Assembly (NCBI RefSeq): GCF_003003125.1
Contig: NZ_PVTZ01000004.1
Span: 62,001 to 126,000 of the forward strand
Source: Laceyella sediminis
GTDB lineage: Bacteria; Bacillota; Bacilli; Thermoactinomycetales; Thermoactinomycetaceae
Reading direction: 5' to 3'
DNA length: 64,000 nt
Shown piece after piece: positions 28,508 to 36,112 of the stretch; position 1 is the stretch's first letter, and each line of letters begins with the position of its first letter. The notes below the pieces were generated by a model. That model was not told where the DNA came from. It worked only from the letters and a program-made list of their open reading frames with translations, and searched no databases. The position numbers were made by a program, and so were the translations under genes.

Positions 28508-28873
28508 TTATGGAATATCATGCACCGTTTTATCCATGCAATAAATATCCAATGTCAGTCCATTGTCGATAAAAATATTTGGCTGTCCAGATAAAACCGT
28601 ATGGCCGGTGATCTCGGCAAGCATGGAACGCATATAGTTGTGATATTCCCTCTCTTTCATTTCCTGCAAGATTGGATCGATCCGTCTCCCACGAATAGAC
28701 ATGCGTGGAGAAACCTCCTTCATGATTGAAGCATTCCCGGCAATAATGAAAATCTTATCTTGGTGCACAATCGCTTCCACATCCTTGCGCACGGCCCCAA
28801 ATAACTGACGTTGTCCTTCACTGTACGCATCACAAATCATTTTCTGTATTGCCGGCTGATTGCTTATTTGCAT
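28508..28873 (-). CDS. DUF2294-like protein
   Basis: A 121-residue soluble protein. The long central helix and the C-terminal part, MRSMLAEITGHTVLSG followed by an acidic beta tail (FIDNGLTLDIYCMD), resemble one repeat of the DUF2294 family, whose members occur near ion and bicarbonate transporters. The ATG at 28873 follows AAAGGGGTAGGG. It lies between two transporter genes on the same strand, each separated by a terminator. Function unknown. Confidence 0.55.
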   Translation of the reverse strand: MQISNQPAIQKMICDAYSEGQRQLFGAVRKDVEAIVHQDKIFIIAGNASIMKEVSPRMSIRGRRIDPILQEMKEREYHNYMRSMLAEITGHTVLSGQPNIFIDNGLTLDIYCMDKTVHDIP

Positions 28874-28923
28874 CTTCCCTACCCCTTTCTTACGTTCAGC
28901 TTCTGGCCGTGGGAATGGAAAAG

Positions 28924-28959
28924 ACAAAAGGAGCCCATCGGTGACAGGCTCCTCCTAAA
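28924..28959 (-). terminator. Terminator of the BCCT gene, element B
   Basis: GGAGCC (28930-28935) pairs with GGCTCC (28947-28952); the minus strand continues TTTTGTCTTTTCC. It shares ACAAAAGGAG and CTCCTCCTAAA with element A at 28360-28396. Confidence 0.75.
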
Positions 28960-29023
28960 AATCCAGATTTAATCTTTTCAGTAATACTATGCACCGAAAA
29001 CATCCACTTCATACATCCGTCGT

Positions 29024-30571
29024 TCACGATTCAGCATTTTTGGCAGATGTCTCCAGTTGATCCGTATATTTAACTTTTACAGCCGCAGAACGCTCTTGCT
29101 GGAATGACTTCATCAGTGAAACAATCACTCCGAACAAAATGAAAATGAAAGGGAAAGAGGCAATAATGGAAGTTGTCTGCAACGCCTCCAATCCACCTGA
29201 ATAAAGCAACACCGCGGCCGACGAGGAAATGATAAAGCCCCAGATATACTTAACGCGATTCGGTGGATTTAAAGACCCGTTTGTTGTCTGCATTCCTAAC
29301 ACAAACGTGGCTGAATCGGCCGAAGTGATGAAAAAGGTGGCGATCAACAAGACGGCCAACACTGTCATCCCTTGTCCAAGCGGATATTGTTGTAACACGT
29401 TAAACAACACCACTTCTGTGCCTTTGTCATTCATCGTCTCAAATAAGGGGAGCCCTTGGTTGATGTCCAGATGTAAGCCCGCTCCGCCAAAAACGGCGAA
29501 CCAAATAGCGCAAAAAGTGGTTGGTACCAGAAGAACGCCGATAATAAACTCCCTTACCGTTCTCCCTTTGGAAACACGGGCGATAAATGTGCCGACAAAC
29601 GGAGCCCAAGCAATCCACCACGCCCAATAAAAAACGGTCCAATTCTGTACCCAATCATTCGCTTCGGGTTGGAACGGAGCCATGTAAAAGCTCATCGCGG
29701 GAAAGTTCTGCAGATACCCGCCGATGGTGCTGATCAGCAAATTCATAAGAAACTTTGTAGGCCCGGCGAATAAAAGGAACAACAGCAGCAACAAGGCCAA
29801 CAAGATATTGAGATTGCTCAAATATTGAATGCCTTTGCTCAAACCTGTAAGCGCAGACAACAAAAACAAACACGTCACCACGATGATGATGGTAAGCTGG
29901 GTGGTAAAATTGTTATCAATGGAAGTAAGATATGAAATCCCCCCACCGATTTGGGCGGCACCAAAACCCAATGACGTCGCAACGCCAAACACGGTGGCAA
30001 AAACGGCAATCACATCGATCACTTTGCCGATCGGGCCGTTCACCTTTTCTTTCAACAAGGGATAAAAAATGTGACTGATAAGTCCGGGGGTTTTTTTTCG
30101 GAAATTAAAGTAAGCCAACGCCAAGGCCAACACACTATAAGTTCCCCAAGGGTGAAGACCCCAATGGAAGAAAGAGTAACGCATGGCCATACGTGCGGCT
30201 TCTGGCGTTTGTCCTTCACCTACAAGCGGTACGTGGTAATGGGAAAGCGGTTCAGCCACTCCCCAAAACACAAGCCCAATTCCCATACCGGCGCTAAACA
30301 GCATGGCAAACCAGCTGATTCGACTGTACTCAGGCTTATCATCGTCTTTGCCCAGCTTGATTTTGCCATACGGGCTAAAAATCAAATAGAGGGAAAAAAT
30401 GAGGAATCCGGTGGCGGAAAAGAGGTAAAACCATCCAAAACGGTCTTGGAGAAACGTTTGGATCATAGAGGTAACACTGGCAAGACTTTTGGGTGCTACA
30501 ACACCCCACGCAATAAACAGAACAGACAATACGATGGAAATGAAAAACACATTGGCAATTTTTTTCTTCAT
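29024..30571 (-). CDS. BCCT-family osmolyte transporter (glycine betaine/choline type)
   Basis: A 515-residue sodium-coupled carrier with 12 helices that would import glycine betaine, choline or carnitine during osmotic stress. The family signature SAGMGIGLVFWGVAEPLSHY is complete, and the aromatic helix 8 motif NWTVFYWAWWIAWAPFVG is present, with the Trp box that binds trimethylammonium groups. GGGAGAA precedes the ATG. The C-terminal tail is short. The upstream region folds into a multi-hairpin leader (30611-30698) that may control expression. Next to an ion transporter gene, this makes the region look osmoadaptive. Confidence 0.9.
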   Translation of the reverse strand: MKKKIANVFFISIVLSVLFIAWGVVAPKSLASVTSMIQTFLQDRFGWFYLFSATGFLIFSLYLIFSPYGKIKLGKDDDKPEYSRISWFAMLFSAGMGIGLVFWGVAEPLSHYHVPLVGEGQTPEAARMAMRYSFFHWGLHPWGTYSVLALALAYFNFRKKTPGLISHIFYPLLKEKVNGPIGKVIDVIAVFATVFGVATSLGFGAAQIGGGISYLTSIDNNFTTQLTIIIVVTCLFLLSALTGLSKGIQYLSNLNILLALLLLLFLLFAGPTKFLMNLLISTIGGYLQNFPAMSFYMAPFQPEANDWVQNWTVFYWAWWIAWAPFVGTFIARVSKGRTVREFIIGVLLVPTTFCAIWFAVFGGAGLHLDINQGLPLFETMNDKGTEVVLFNVLQQYPLGQGMTVLAVLLIATFFITSADSATFVLGMQTTNGSLNPPNRVKYIWGFIISSSAAVLLYSGGLEALQTTSIIASFPFIFILFGVIVSLMKSFQQERSAAVKVKYTDQLETSAKNAES

Positions 30572-30610
30572 GATTCTCCCTTTCTAATTGGAATAATCTG
30601 TATGCCAAAT

Positions 30611-30698
30611 CCGGCTTACTTAACCAATTTAACACAGATTGGACAAGCTTGCATGTCCGCCTGAGCAAAACCCAGGCGCTGACGTCCCCCCTAGCCGG
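30611..30698 (-). ncRNA. Candidate cis-regulatory RNA leader of the BCCT gene
   Basis: On the minus strand a closing stem, CCGGCT (30698-30693) with AGCCGG (30616-30611), encloses three tandem hairpins. They are CGCCTG/CAGGCG (30658-30678), GGACA/TGTCC (30641-30658) and CCAAT/ATTGG (30624-30642). The closing stem ends 39 bases before the ATG of the BCCT gene. This four-way-junction layout is unlike unstructured leaders. It does not match the c-di-AMP (ydaO), SAM, glycine, guanidine or M-box consensus as I know them. Confidence 0.4.
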
Positions 30699-30720
30699 CT
30701 TGAAATGATTGAACTACAAG

Positions 30721-30748
30721 AAAAGCCAACCGTTTGCTAACGGATGGC
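30721..30748 (-). terminator. Terminator downstream of the OmpA-lipoprotein gene
   Basis: GCCAACCGTT/AACGGATGGC stem; on the minus strand it is followed by TTTTCTTG. The gap from 30750 to 30926 has only a weak 60-codon plus-strand frame with no ribosome binding site. Confidence 0.7.
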
Positions 30749-30926
30749 CGGCAGAAATCTTCTTTTTCACTATGCCCTTCTGTACGACGCTTTAAGGCGT
30801 TTTGGCGGGCAATCCCTGCAATTTGATAAACATATCGGCAATGGTATGGATATAGCCAGCATTCCAGCAAAGCATGTTAAAACCCTCGATGATATCCTTT
30901 TGTCATACAATATCTTGTCAGTATGA

Positions 30927-30953
30927 ATGCACGATCTGTTTCAGACCGTGCAT
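30927..30953. terminator. Hairpin just after the OmpA-lipoprotein stop
   Basis: ATGCACGATCTG pairs with CAGACCGTGCAT (one mismatch), loop TTT, 7 bases after the gene end on the minus strand. There is no T tract. Confidence 0.55.
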
Positions 30954-30959
30954 GCGATA

Positions 30960-31628
30960 TCAGCCACTGGGAACCACGATTACTTCTACCCGGCGATTTT
31001 TCTGCATGTTTTCGGGAGAATCGTTAGCCACAAGTGGTTTCGTTTCTCCCCACCCTTTCGTTGACAGCAGAGCTTCGTTTACGCTGAACTTTTCCACCAA
31101 CGCCTTTTTCACCGCGTCGGCCCGCTCTTGCGACAATTGCAGATTATGCTCATGGGTGCCCCGATGATCGGTATGCCCATGAATCTGGAAGTGAGCATTT
31201 TCCGTTTTGGAAAGGGATTTGGCGATTTGAGCCAGCGCCGGATAAGCCTCTTTGCGCAAGACGGCCGAGTCGGTATCAAACAAGATGTGTTCTGGCAGTT
31301 CAATCACCACATGCTTGTCAGTCGTTTTGATCTCCATGTCAGGATGGATCATTTCCGGCGGTACATATTTGAAATTGGCCGGTGCCATCTTAGGTGGCGT
31401 ATAGGGTGGGGCTGGTATGTACATTTTCGGCGGTTGGTATAAATCTTCGGCAGGCGCCACCTTGTATAAATCATCCGGATCAGGTGCCACATACGGTGCT
31501 TCTGACTGGTTGGACGAGGAATTTTCTTCTTTCTGGGTCTGTTGATCGGCCACCGTCTTGCTATTCGAACAGGCGGCTACAAACAGCGCCACAGAACCGG
31601 CCATCACAACGGATAAAATCCTTCTCAT
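30960..31628 (-). CDS. Lipoprotein with C-terminal OmpA-like peptidoglycan-binding domain
   Basis: A 222-residue exported lipoprotein. The signal peptide MRRILSVVMAGSVALF ends in the lipobox VAAC. A Pro/Tyr-rich spacer of about 60 residues follows (repeated PPKM and YVPPE). The OmpA-like domain starts near residue 105: ILFDTDSAVLRKEAYPALAQ, HGHTDHRG, LSQERADAVKKAL and NRRVEVIV. The Asp and Arg of this domain bind diaminopimelate in peptidoglycan. In a single-membrane cell it would tether the membrane to the wall. ATG 31628 follows GGAGGTGG. OmpA domains on lipoproteins are uncommon but known in Bacillota. Confidence 0.85.
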   Translation of the reverse strand: MRRILSVVMAGSVALFVAACSNSKTVADQQTQKEENSSSNQSEAPYVAPDPDDLYKVAPAEDLYQPPKMYIPAPPYTPPKMAPANFKYVPPEMIHPDMEIKTTDKHVVIELPEHILFDTDSAVLRKEAYPALAQIAKSLSKTENAHFQIHGHTDHRGTHEHNLQLSQERADAVKKALVEKFSVNEALLSTKGWGETKPLVANDSPENMQKNRRVEVIVVPSG

Positions 31629-31709
31629 GCGATCCACCTCCAATCAAATACTACAATACAGTCCTATTTCTTTCAATTCAGGCAGAAGGTGCGGGGCTAC
31701 CCCCATCCG

Positions 31710-31739
31710 TTCGCAGCGGCCAATCACAGCCACTGCGAA
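31710..31739. terminator. Hairpin between the fusion gene and the lipoprotein gene
   Basis: TTCGCAGCGGC (31710-31720) pairs with GCCACTGCGAA (31729-31739), one mismatch. No strong T tract. Confidence 0.55.
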
Positions 31740-31761
31740 TAACTTGGTGACAGCGATCAGT

Positions 31762-32286
31762 CTATTCATCATAATCAAGTGTGAACACCACAATGGCATC
31801 ATTTTCATGATCAATGTAACAAATCGATCGATACGAGCCCATGTTTAACTGAAGATTCCCTTCCAACCCAAATAAGCGCCGCATCTCCAACCGCGATGGG
31901 AAGCACTGGAGCTCTGCCATCGTTTCCATGATGGTGCGCTGTTCCGAAGGGGATTGCTCCCGCAAAAAAGGTACGATCGCGGCGCTGATCAACACGTGGC
32001 AGTCTATTGGCCCATTCCAAGTTACGGGAACAGCCAATTCGGCTTGCAACTCGCTTAGCGTCAACTGTTCCAACAAACCGCTCATTTGTTCCATTTCCCT
32101 TTCAGAAATGGGACGAACCACCGCTTCTTTCTTTTCAATCTCGGCATAAAATCGCCTTTTCTGTGATTGAGACGCATCCTGACTCGCTGTTTGCACCAAA
32201 TTCAAAAGGAAAGCATGCGCCGCTTTCCATTCCCGCGGATCAAGTCGGTCAATGAGATCATATAAGTCCTGTTTTGAAACATCCAT
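31762..32286 (-). CDS. Possible antitoxin-like/RelE-like single-chain protein
   Basis: A 174-residue protein in two parts. Residues 1-32 (MDVSKQDLYDLIDRLDPREW, then AAHAFLLNLV) resemble the helical start shared by many small antitoxins (EL..LID.LP...A..FLE.L). Residues about 95-174 follow the RelE/ParE pattern: a helical LREQSPSEQRTIMETMAEL, then RRLFGLEGNLQLNMGSYRSI and CYIDHENDAIVVFTLDYDE, equivalent to the usual L.G..Y.LR.GDYRV.Y.ID.....V. The usual catalytic C-terminal Arg/His is replaced by an acidic end. Thus a domesticated or autoinhibited fusion is possible. This is my reading of motifs, not a confirmed family. Confidence 0.5.
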   Translation of the reverse strand: MDVSKQDLYDLIDRLDPREWKAAHAFLLNLVQTASQDASQSQKRRFYAEIEKKEAVVRPISEREMEQMSGLLEQLTLSELQAELAVPVTWNGPIDCHVLISAAIVPFLREQSPSEQRTIMETMAELQCFPSRLEMRRLFGLEGNLQLNMGSYRSICYIDHENDAIVVFTLDYDE

Positions 32287-32391
32287 GGCGATCCCTCCAC
32301 TGAATAGACATCAGGTGCATTGTACGCTCAATCATCCCAAAGACGCAAATTTTTCTTGTGGCAGAAACAATGATTGCACCCTTGATCCAGT

Positions 32392-33951
32392 TCAGCTTTG
32401 ACCATACTTCCTCACCTTTCTCAACAGCGCGGTGTGGCTGATCCCCAAATCGCGAGCAGCTTGACGGACGCTCTGGCATCGTTTGAGCGCCTCGGCCACG
32501 ATTTCCCTTTCATATGCTTCCATCCGTTCCTTTAGACCAACGGCATTTGTCGTCCCTTTGCTGGTTGCTTTATTTTCAATATGAACCTTTTTTAGCTCCT
32601 TTTCCTCTTCAAGGCAGAGATAGACACTTCGCTCGATCACATTGCGCAATTCGCGGACATTGCCGGGCCAATCATGGGTCAGCAACATATGCATGGCTTG
32701 GGAAGACAAAGACAACGGCGGGCGGCCAGCTAATCGGCGGAATTTTCCTGCAAAATGAGACGCCAGCAACGGTATGTCGCTTTTTCGTTCCCGCAAGGGG
32801 GGAAGCTGGATCGGTATCACATGCAAGCGGTAATACAAATCACCCCGAAATCGACCTTGCGCGACCATCGCAGACAAATCCCGATTAGTTGCCGCGATGA
32901 TGCGAAGATCAATCGGGATGCGCTTATCGCCGCCAACCCGCCGCACCGCCCGCTCTTCCACCGCATGCAACAATTTTGCCTGCAAATGGAGGGGCAATTC
33001 GGCCACTTCATCCAAAAATAGGGTTCCCCCTTGGGCCATTTCAAACAAGCCCTTTTTTCCACCTTTGGCCGCACCAGTGAAAGCACCCGCTTCATAACCG
33101 AACAATTCGCTTTCTAACAGCGCCTCGGGAATAGCCGCGCAATTGACAGGAACGAATGGCCCGGCGGCATGCAAACTCTCGTAATGAATGGCCCGCGCAA
33201 ACAACTCTTTGCCCGTCCCGCTCTCCCCGTACAAAAAAATGGTTGCGTCGCACCGGGCCACGCGTTTGGCGAGGGCGATGCAACGGGCCATTTCTTCACT
33301 ACGATGTACAATGTCCGCAAATTGAACCATACCTGTGCTCTTGACTGATTGAATCAAATCGCTGATCTGTTTCATGTCCCTGATCACAATCACGATCCCC
33401 TGGTTGCGATTAGCCGTTTCCGAGCGGATCGGGTAGTAGCTGGCCACCATTTGCGCCGTTTCCCCAGTCTTCCTTTGAATCGTCACTGCCTTGTTCAATA
33501 CCTCGATCCCGCTTTCCAAGCACTGGCTGCAATCGGCAATATGCCTCCCCCACAGATCTGCGAGCGGCCTGCCTTTCAACTGATCCCATGGAATCGGCAA
33601 CATGCCGCGCGCCGCCCGATTGACAGCTTGAACGCGCAGCGCTTGATCCAACAGGATCATCCCTTCAGAAACAGTTCCCAGGATCGTGTTCATCTGATCT
33701 TCCCTGCCTTCTGAAGGCAAGAAAGGTATCACGTCGATGCGCCGCACACCGGAGATCTCCCCAATGGAAGAGATGAGCCGACTGTGCAACCTTTGCTCTA
33801 ACGATTTGATTTTGATATAGATGTAATGCGGCTTCACTTCCATTCGCATGATATTGATGTTAGAACAAAGAAAACACCCGATTACATCATGAGTGATTCC
33901 GACCCGGTTTTCCGTCTCGATCTCAAACGTCGTCGTTTCCATGTCAGCCAC
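32392..33951 (-). CDS. TyrR-like sigma-54 enhancer-binding activator (ACT-PAS-AAA+-HTH)
   Basis: A 519-residue activator of sigma-54 promoters. Residues 1-75 look like an ACT amino-acid-binding domain (TFEIETENRVGITHDVIGCF). Residues about 85-195 form a PAS domain. Residues about 210-440 form the AAA+ core, with Walker A GESGTGKELF, the sigma-54 contact GAFTGA and Walker B GGTLFLDEVAEL. A Fis-type helix-turn-helix ends the protein (VRQAARDLGISHTALLRKV). The order matches TyrR. It follows the methionine gamma-lyase gene by 47 bases on the same strand, and that gene has a sigma-54 promoter, so it probably senses an amino acid and activates it. Confidence 0.87.
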   Translation of the reverse strand: MADMETTTFEIETENRVGITHDVIGCFLCSNINIMRMEVKPHYIYIKIKSLEQRLHSRLISSIGEISGVRRIDVIPFLPSEGREDQMNTILGTVSEGMILLDQALRVQAVNRAARGMLPIPWDQLKGRPLADLWGRHIADCSQCLESGIEVLNKAVTIQRKTGETAQMVASYYPIRSETANRNQGIVIVIRDMKQISDLIQSVKSTGMVQFADIVHRSEEMARCIALAKRVARCDATIFLYGESGTGKELFARAIHYESLHAAGPFVPVNCAAIPEALLESELFGYEAGAFTGAAKGGKKGLFEMAQGGTLFLDEVAELPLHLQAKLLHAVEERAVRRVGGDKRIPIDLRIIAATNRDLSAMVAQGRFRGDLYYRLHVIPIQLPPLRERKSDIPLLASHFAGKFRRLAGRPPLSLSSQAMHMLLTHDWPGNVRELRNVIERSVYLCLEEEKELKKVHIENKATSKGTTNAVGLKERMEAYEREIVAEALKRCQSVRQAARDLGISHTALLRKVRKYGQS

Positions 33952-33998
33952 CCTTTTTCGGTGTTTTCTTTTATCTTAACAGAGTCTCCGCGTCCATA

Positions 33999-35195
33999 TC
34001 ACACAAATGAAAGCGCATTCTCGAGATCGCAGATGATATCTTGCACCTCCTCAATACCGACTGACAATCGAATGAGGCCATCCGTAATCCCCATGTTAAG
34101 ACGCTCTTCCCGTGGGACAATGGCGTGTGTCATGGAAGCTGGATGTTGGATCAACGAATCAACATCCCCTAAACTAACCGCCACTCGGCACAGCGACACA
34201 TGATTAAGCATTCGCGTCGCAGCTTCATGCCCGCCTTTTAATTCAAAGCTAACCACTCCCCCAAAGCCATCCATCTGCTTTTGGGCCAACGCATGCTGAG
34301 GAAATTCAGGCAATCCGGGATAGTGAACGCGCTCCACTTGGGGGTACGACGTTAAAAACTGCGCCACCACCTGTGCGTTTTTCGTGTGTGCTTCCATTCT
34401 CACCGCCAGCGTCTTCAATCCGCGAAGGAGCAAAAACGCATCCATCGGCCCGAGAACTCCGCCAAAATCCTTTTGCGTGGTCTTTTGCACCTCCTCCAGC
34501 AACGACCGCGGACCTGCGACCAACCCGGCGATCACATCCCCATGACCGCCGATATATTTGGTCGCACTATGGATAACCAAATCACAACCCCATTCGATCG
34601 GCCTTTGCAAATAAGGGGACATAAAGGTGTTGTCCACAATGGTAATAATACCCAACTCCTTGCCCACTCGCCCGACCATCTCCAGATCAATCAACTCCAT
34701 GGTAGGATTGACCGGTGTTTCTACATAAATCAGCTTGGTGTTAGGCTTAATCGCTTGACGCAACATTTCTTCATCGCTCATGGTGGAAAGGGAGTGCTCC
34801 ACGCCAAACCGGTTTTGCAACCAATTCAACAAACTAAATGTGCATCCGTACATCCCTTTGGAGCACAATATATGATCACCTGTTTTCACCAAAGCCATCA
34901 ACACCGCTGACACGGCCGCCATGCCCGATGAAAACGCCAAGGCCATCTCCGCCTTTTCCAAGGATGCGATCTTCTCTTCCAAAACGGAGACCGTCGGATT
35001 CCCCAACCGGGAGTAAATGTATCCCGACGCTTCACCAGCAAATCGTTCCGCCCCCTCCTCCGCTGTAGGAAACACAAAGGTCGATGTTTGATAGATCGGT
35101 GGAACGAGAGGCCCTCCGGCGAATCTTTGATGGGCGGTATCATGGATCGCCTTGGTAGCAAACCCGAAATCTCTTTTTTGTTGTGAATGGCTCAT
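33999..35195 (-). CDS. megL: Methionine gamma-lyase (PLP-dependent)
   Basis: A 398-residue Cys/Met-metabolism PLP enzyme. The PLP lysine lies in VIHSATKYIGGHGDVIAG. The segment SKGMYGCTFSLL has the Cys that distinguishes methionine gamma-lyases (YGCTF) from cystathionine gamma-synthases and gamma-lyases. The enzyme would split methionine into methanethiol, 2-oxobutyrate and ammonia, supplying carbon and nitrogen. Length is typical. GGGGACAGG precedes the ATG. Transcription is predicted from the -24/-12 promoter 39-54 bases upstream with the downstream TyrR-like activator. Confidence 0.83.
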   Translation of the reverse strand: MSHSQQKRDFGFATKAIHDTAHQRFAGGPLVPPIYQTSTFVFPTAEEGAERFAGEASGYIYSRLGNPTVSVLEEKIASLEKAEMALAFSSGMAAVSAVLMALVKTGDHILCSKGMYGCTFSLLNWLQNRFGVEHSLSTMSDEEMLRQAIKPNTKLIYVETPVNPTMELIDLEMVGRVGKELGIITIVDNTFMSPYLQRPIEWGCDLVIHSATKYIGGHGDVIAGLVAGPRSLLEEVQKTTQKDFGGVLGPMDAFLLLRGLKTLAVRMEAHTKNAQVVAQFLTSYPQVERVHYPGLPEFPQHALAQKQMDGFGGVVSFELKGGHEAATRMLNHVSLCRVAVSLGDVDSLIQHPASMTHAIVPREERLNMGITDGLIRLSVGIEEVQDIICDLENALSFV

Positions 35196-35233
35196 TTCCC
35201 TGTCCCCTTTCTGCTGTCTTTACGATCAAAACA

Positions 35234-35249
35234 TGCAAAAGGGGTGCCA
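35234..35249 (-). promoter_or_regulatory. Sigma-54 (-24/-12) promoter of megL
   Basis: On the minus strand the sequence reads TGGCAC-CCCTT-TTGCA, matching the consensus TGGCAC-N5-TTGCW exactly. It places the transcription start about 25 bases before the megL ATG. Confidence 0.88.
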
Positions 35250-35290
35250 ACCACAAACACACTACACATAGCCGTTTATGAGCATGCTTT

Positions 35291-35329
35291 TGGAAATCAT
35301 TCGAACCGCGTTGGTATCATATGTTTCCA
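35291..35329 (-). promoter_or_regulatory. Candidate upstream activator site
   Basis: TGGAAA (35291-35296) and TTTCCA (35324-35329) form an inverted repeat with partly matching flanks (TCAT and ATATG). They lie about 60 to 100 bases upstream of the predicted start, where sigma-54 activators bind. Confidence 0.45.
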
Positions 35330-35430
35330 CCATCATTGCCCATTTTGAACCAAATTTATAACTTTTGTAACAATTTCGCATTTATACGTCATACTTTCTA
35401 CAACTTTTTTATGTACAATGATTAAGTTCA

Positions 35431-35602
35431 CCGAATGGGTTGGGGAACATGCCTCTACGGTCATGCGCTACAACCCATTCGGCAACATCGACCTATCTTT
35501 TCCCAATTCTTGAAGAGATACCCCATGGCTTGGGGTATCTCGTTCCTCCTTTATCCCCAATGCTTTCCTGGCAATACATTGGCGGGATATCCCTCCCGCT
35601 CA
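35431..35602 (+). ncRNA. Candidate structured RNA region
   Basis: Several hairpins follow one another. CCGAATGGGTTG (35431-35442) pairs with a matching CAACCCATTCGG around a 28-base loop. AGATACCCCATGGCTTGGGGTATCT is next (about 35516-35540), then CCAATG/CATTGG (about 35557-35582) and GCGGGA/TCCCGC (about 35583-35600). TACAAT at 35414-35419 is a possible -10 box. No known RNA family is recognised. Because the stems are symmetric, the strand is not certain. Confidence 0.4.
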
Positions 35603-36112
35603 TGTAGCCCCCCTTCATTGATTCCCATTCACTTGCATCATACTGTTGGCAACGTGCCCAGTTTCTCTCCGTTCCTCACACTGTGTTCCCTGGGGACAAC
35701 CTTACATCGACCATGCATCGTCCTGCCAATTGATGCCCACAGCAACCCAGAGATTTATAAAGAAAAGAACATCCCTGCTTTTGACAAAGCAAAATGCCCT
35801 TTCCCCTCCCAGAGGTGGGTGAAAGAGCTTTTGTTCACTGTTGCAAACCCTCGATTTTCTGCGCCAACTTGGACAGCTCTTGGACCAAGCTTTTTTCATG
35901 TCATAATCCCTTTCTTCGTACTTCAACGCTTACCTGCTTCACGCATGCAAACAAAATGACTATTCTGTCCCAGTAGGCGAGATCGTCCGGCACCACCTCC
36001 TTCTTTCCCGCGAACGAGTCTTTCCGAAACAGACAAGATGGAAAATTATTTTCCATTGAAAATGAGTTATGGTATAAACAAGGGATCTTTTGAAACAGGG
36101 GGAATACAACTC
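35603..36112. other. Gene-free stretch before the DmpA-type peptidase gene
   Basis: Only weak frames without ribosome binding sites are present. On the minus strand a coiled-coil-like tail, EKSLVQELSKLAQKIEGLQQ, ends at about 35844, but it has no start codon after the preceding stop, so it may be a gene remnant. Confidence 0.35.

Noticed and set aside
30744-30926. A 60-codon plus-strand open frame downstream of the BCCT leader
   Set aside because: No ribosome binding site and no recognisable protein features; possibly a remnant.
34004-34020. A cre-like (CcpA) sequence, ATGAAAGCGCATTC, near the end of megL
   Set aside because: It lies inside the 3' end of a coding region, misses the final consensus base, and no promoter is nearby.
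35435-35959. A 174-codon plus-strand open frame
   Set aside because: Its residue composition (Pro-, Cys- and aromatic-rich), lack of ribosome binding site and overlap with the hairpin region argue against a protein.
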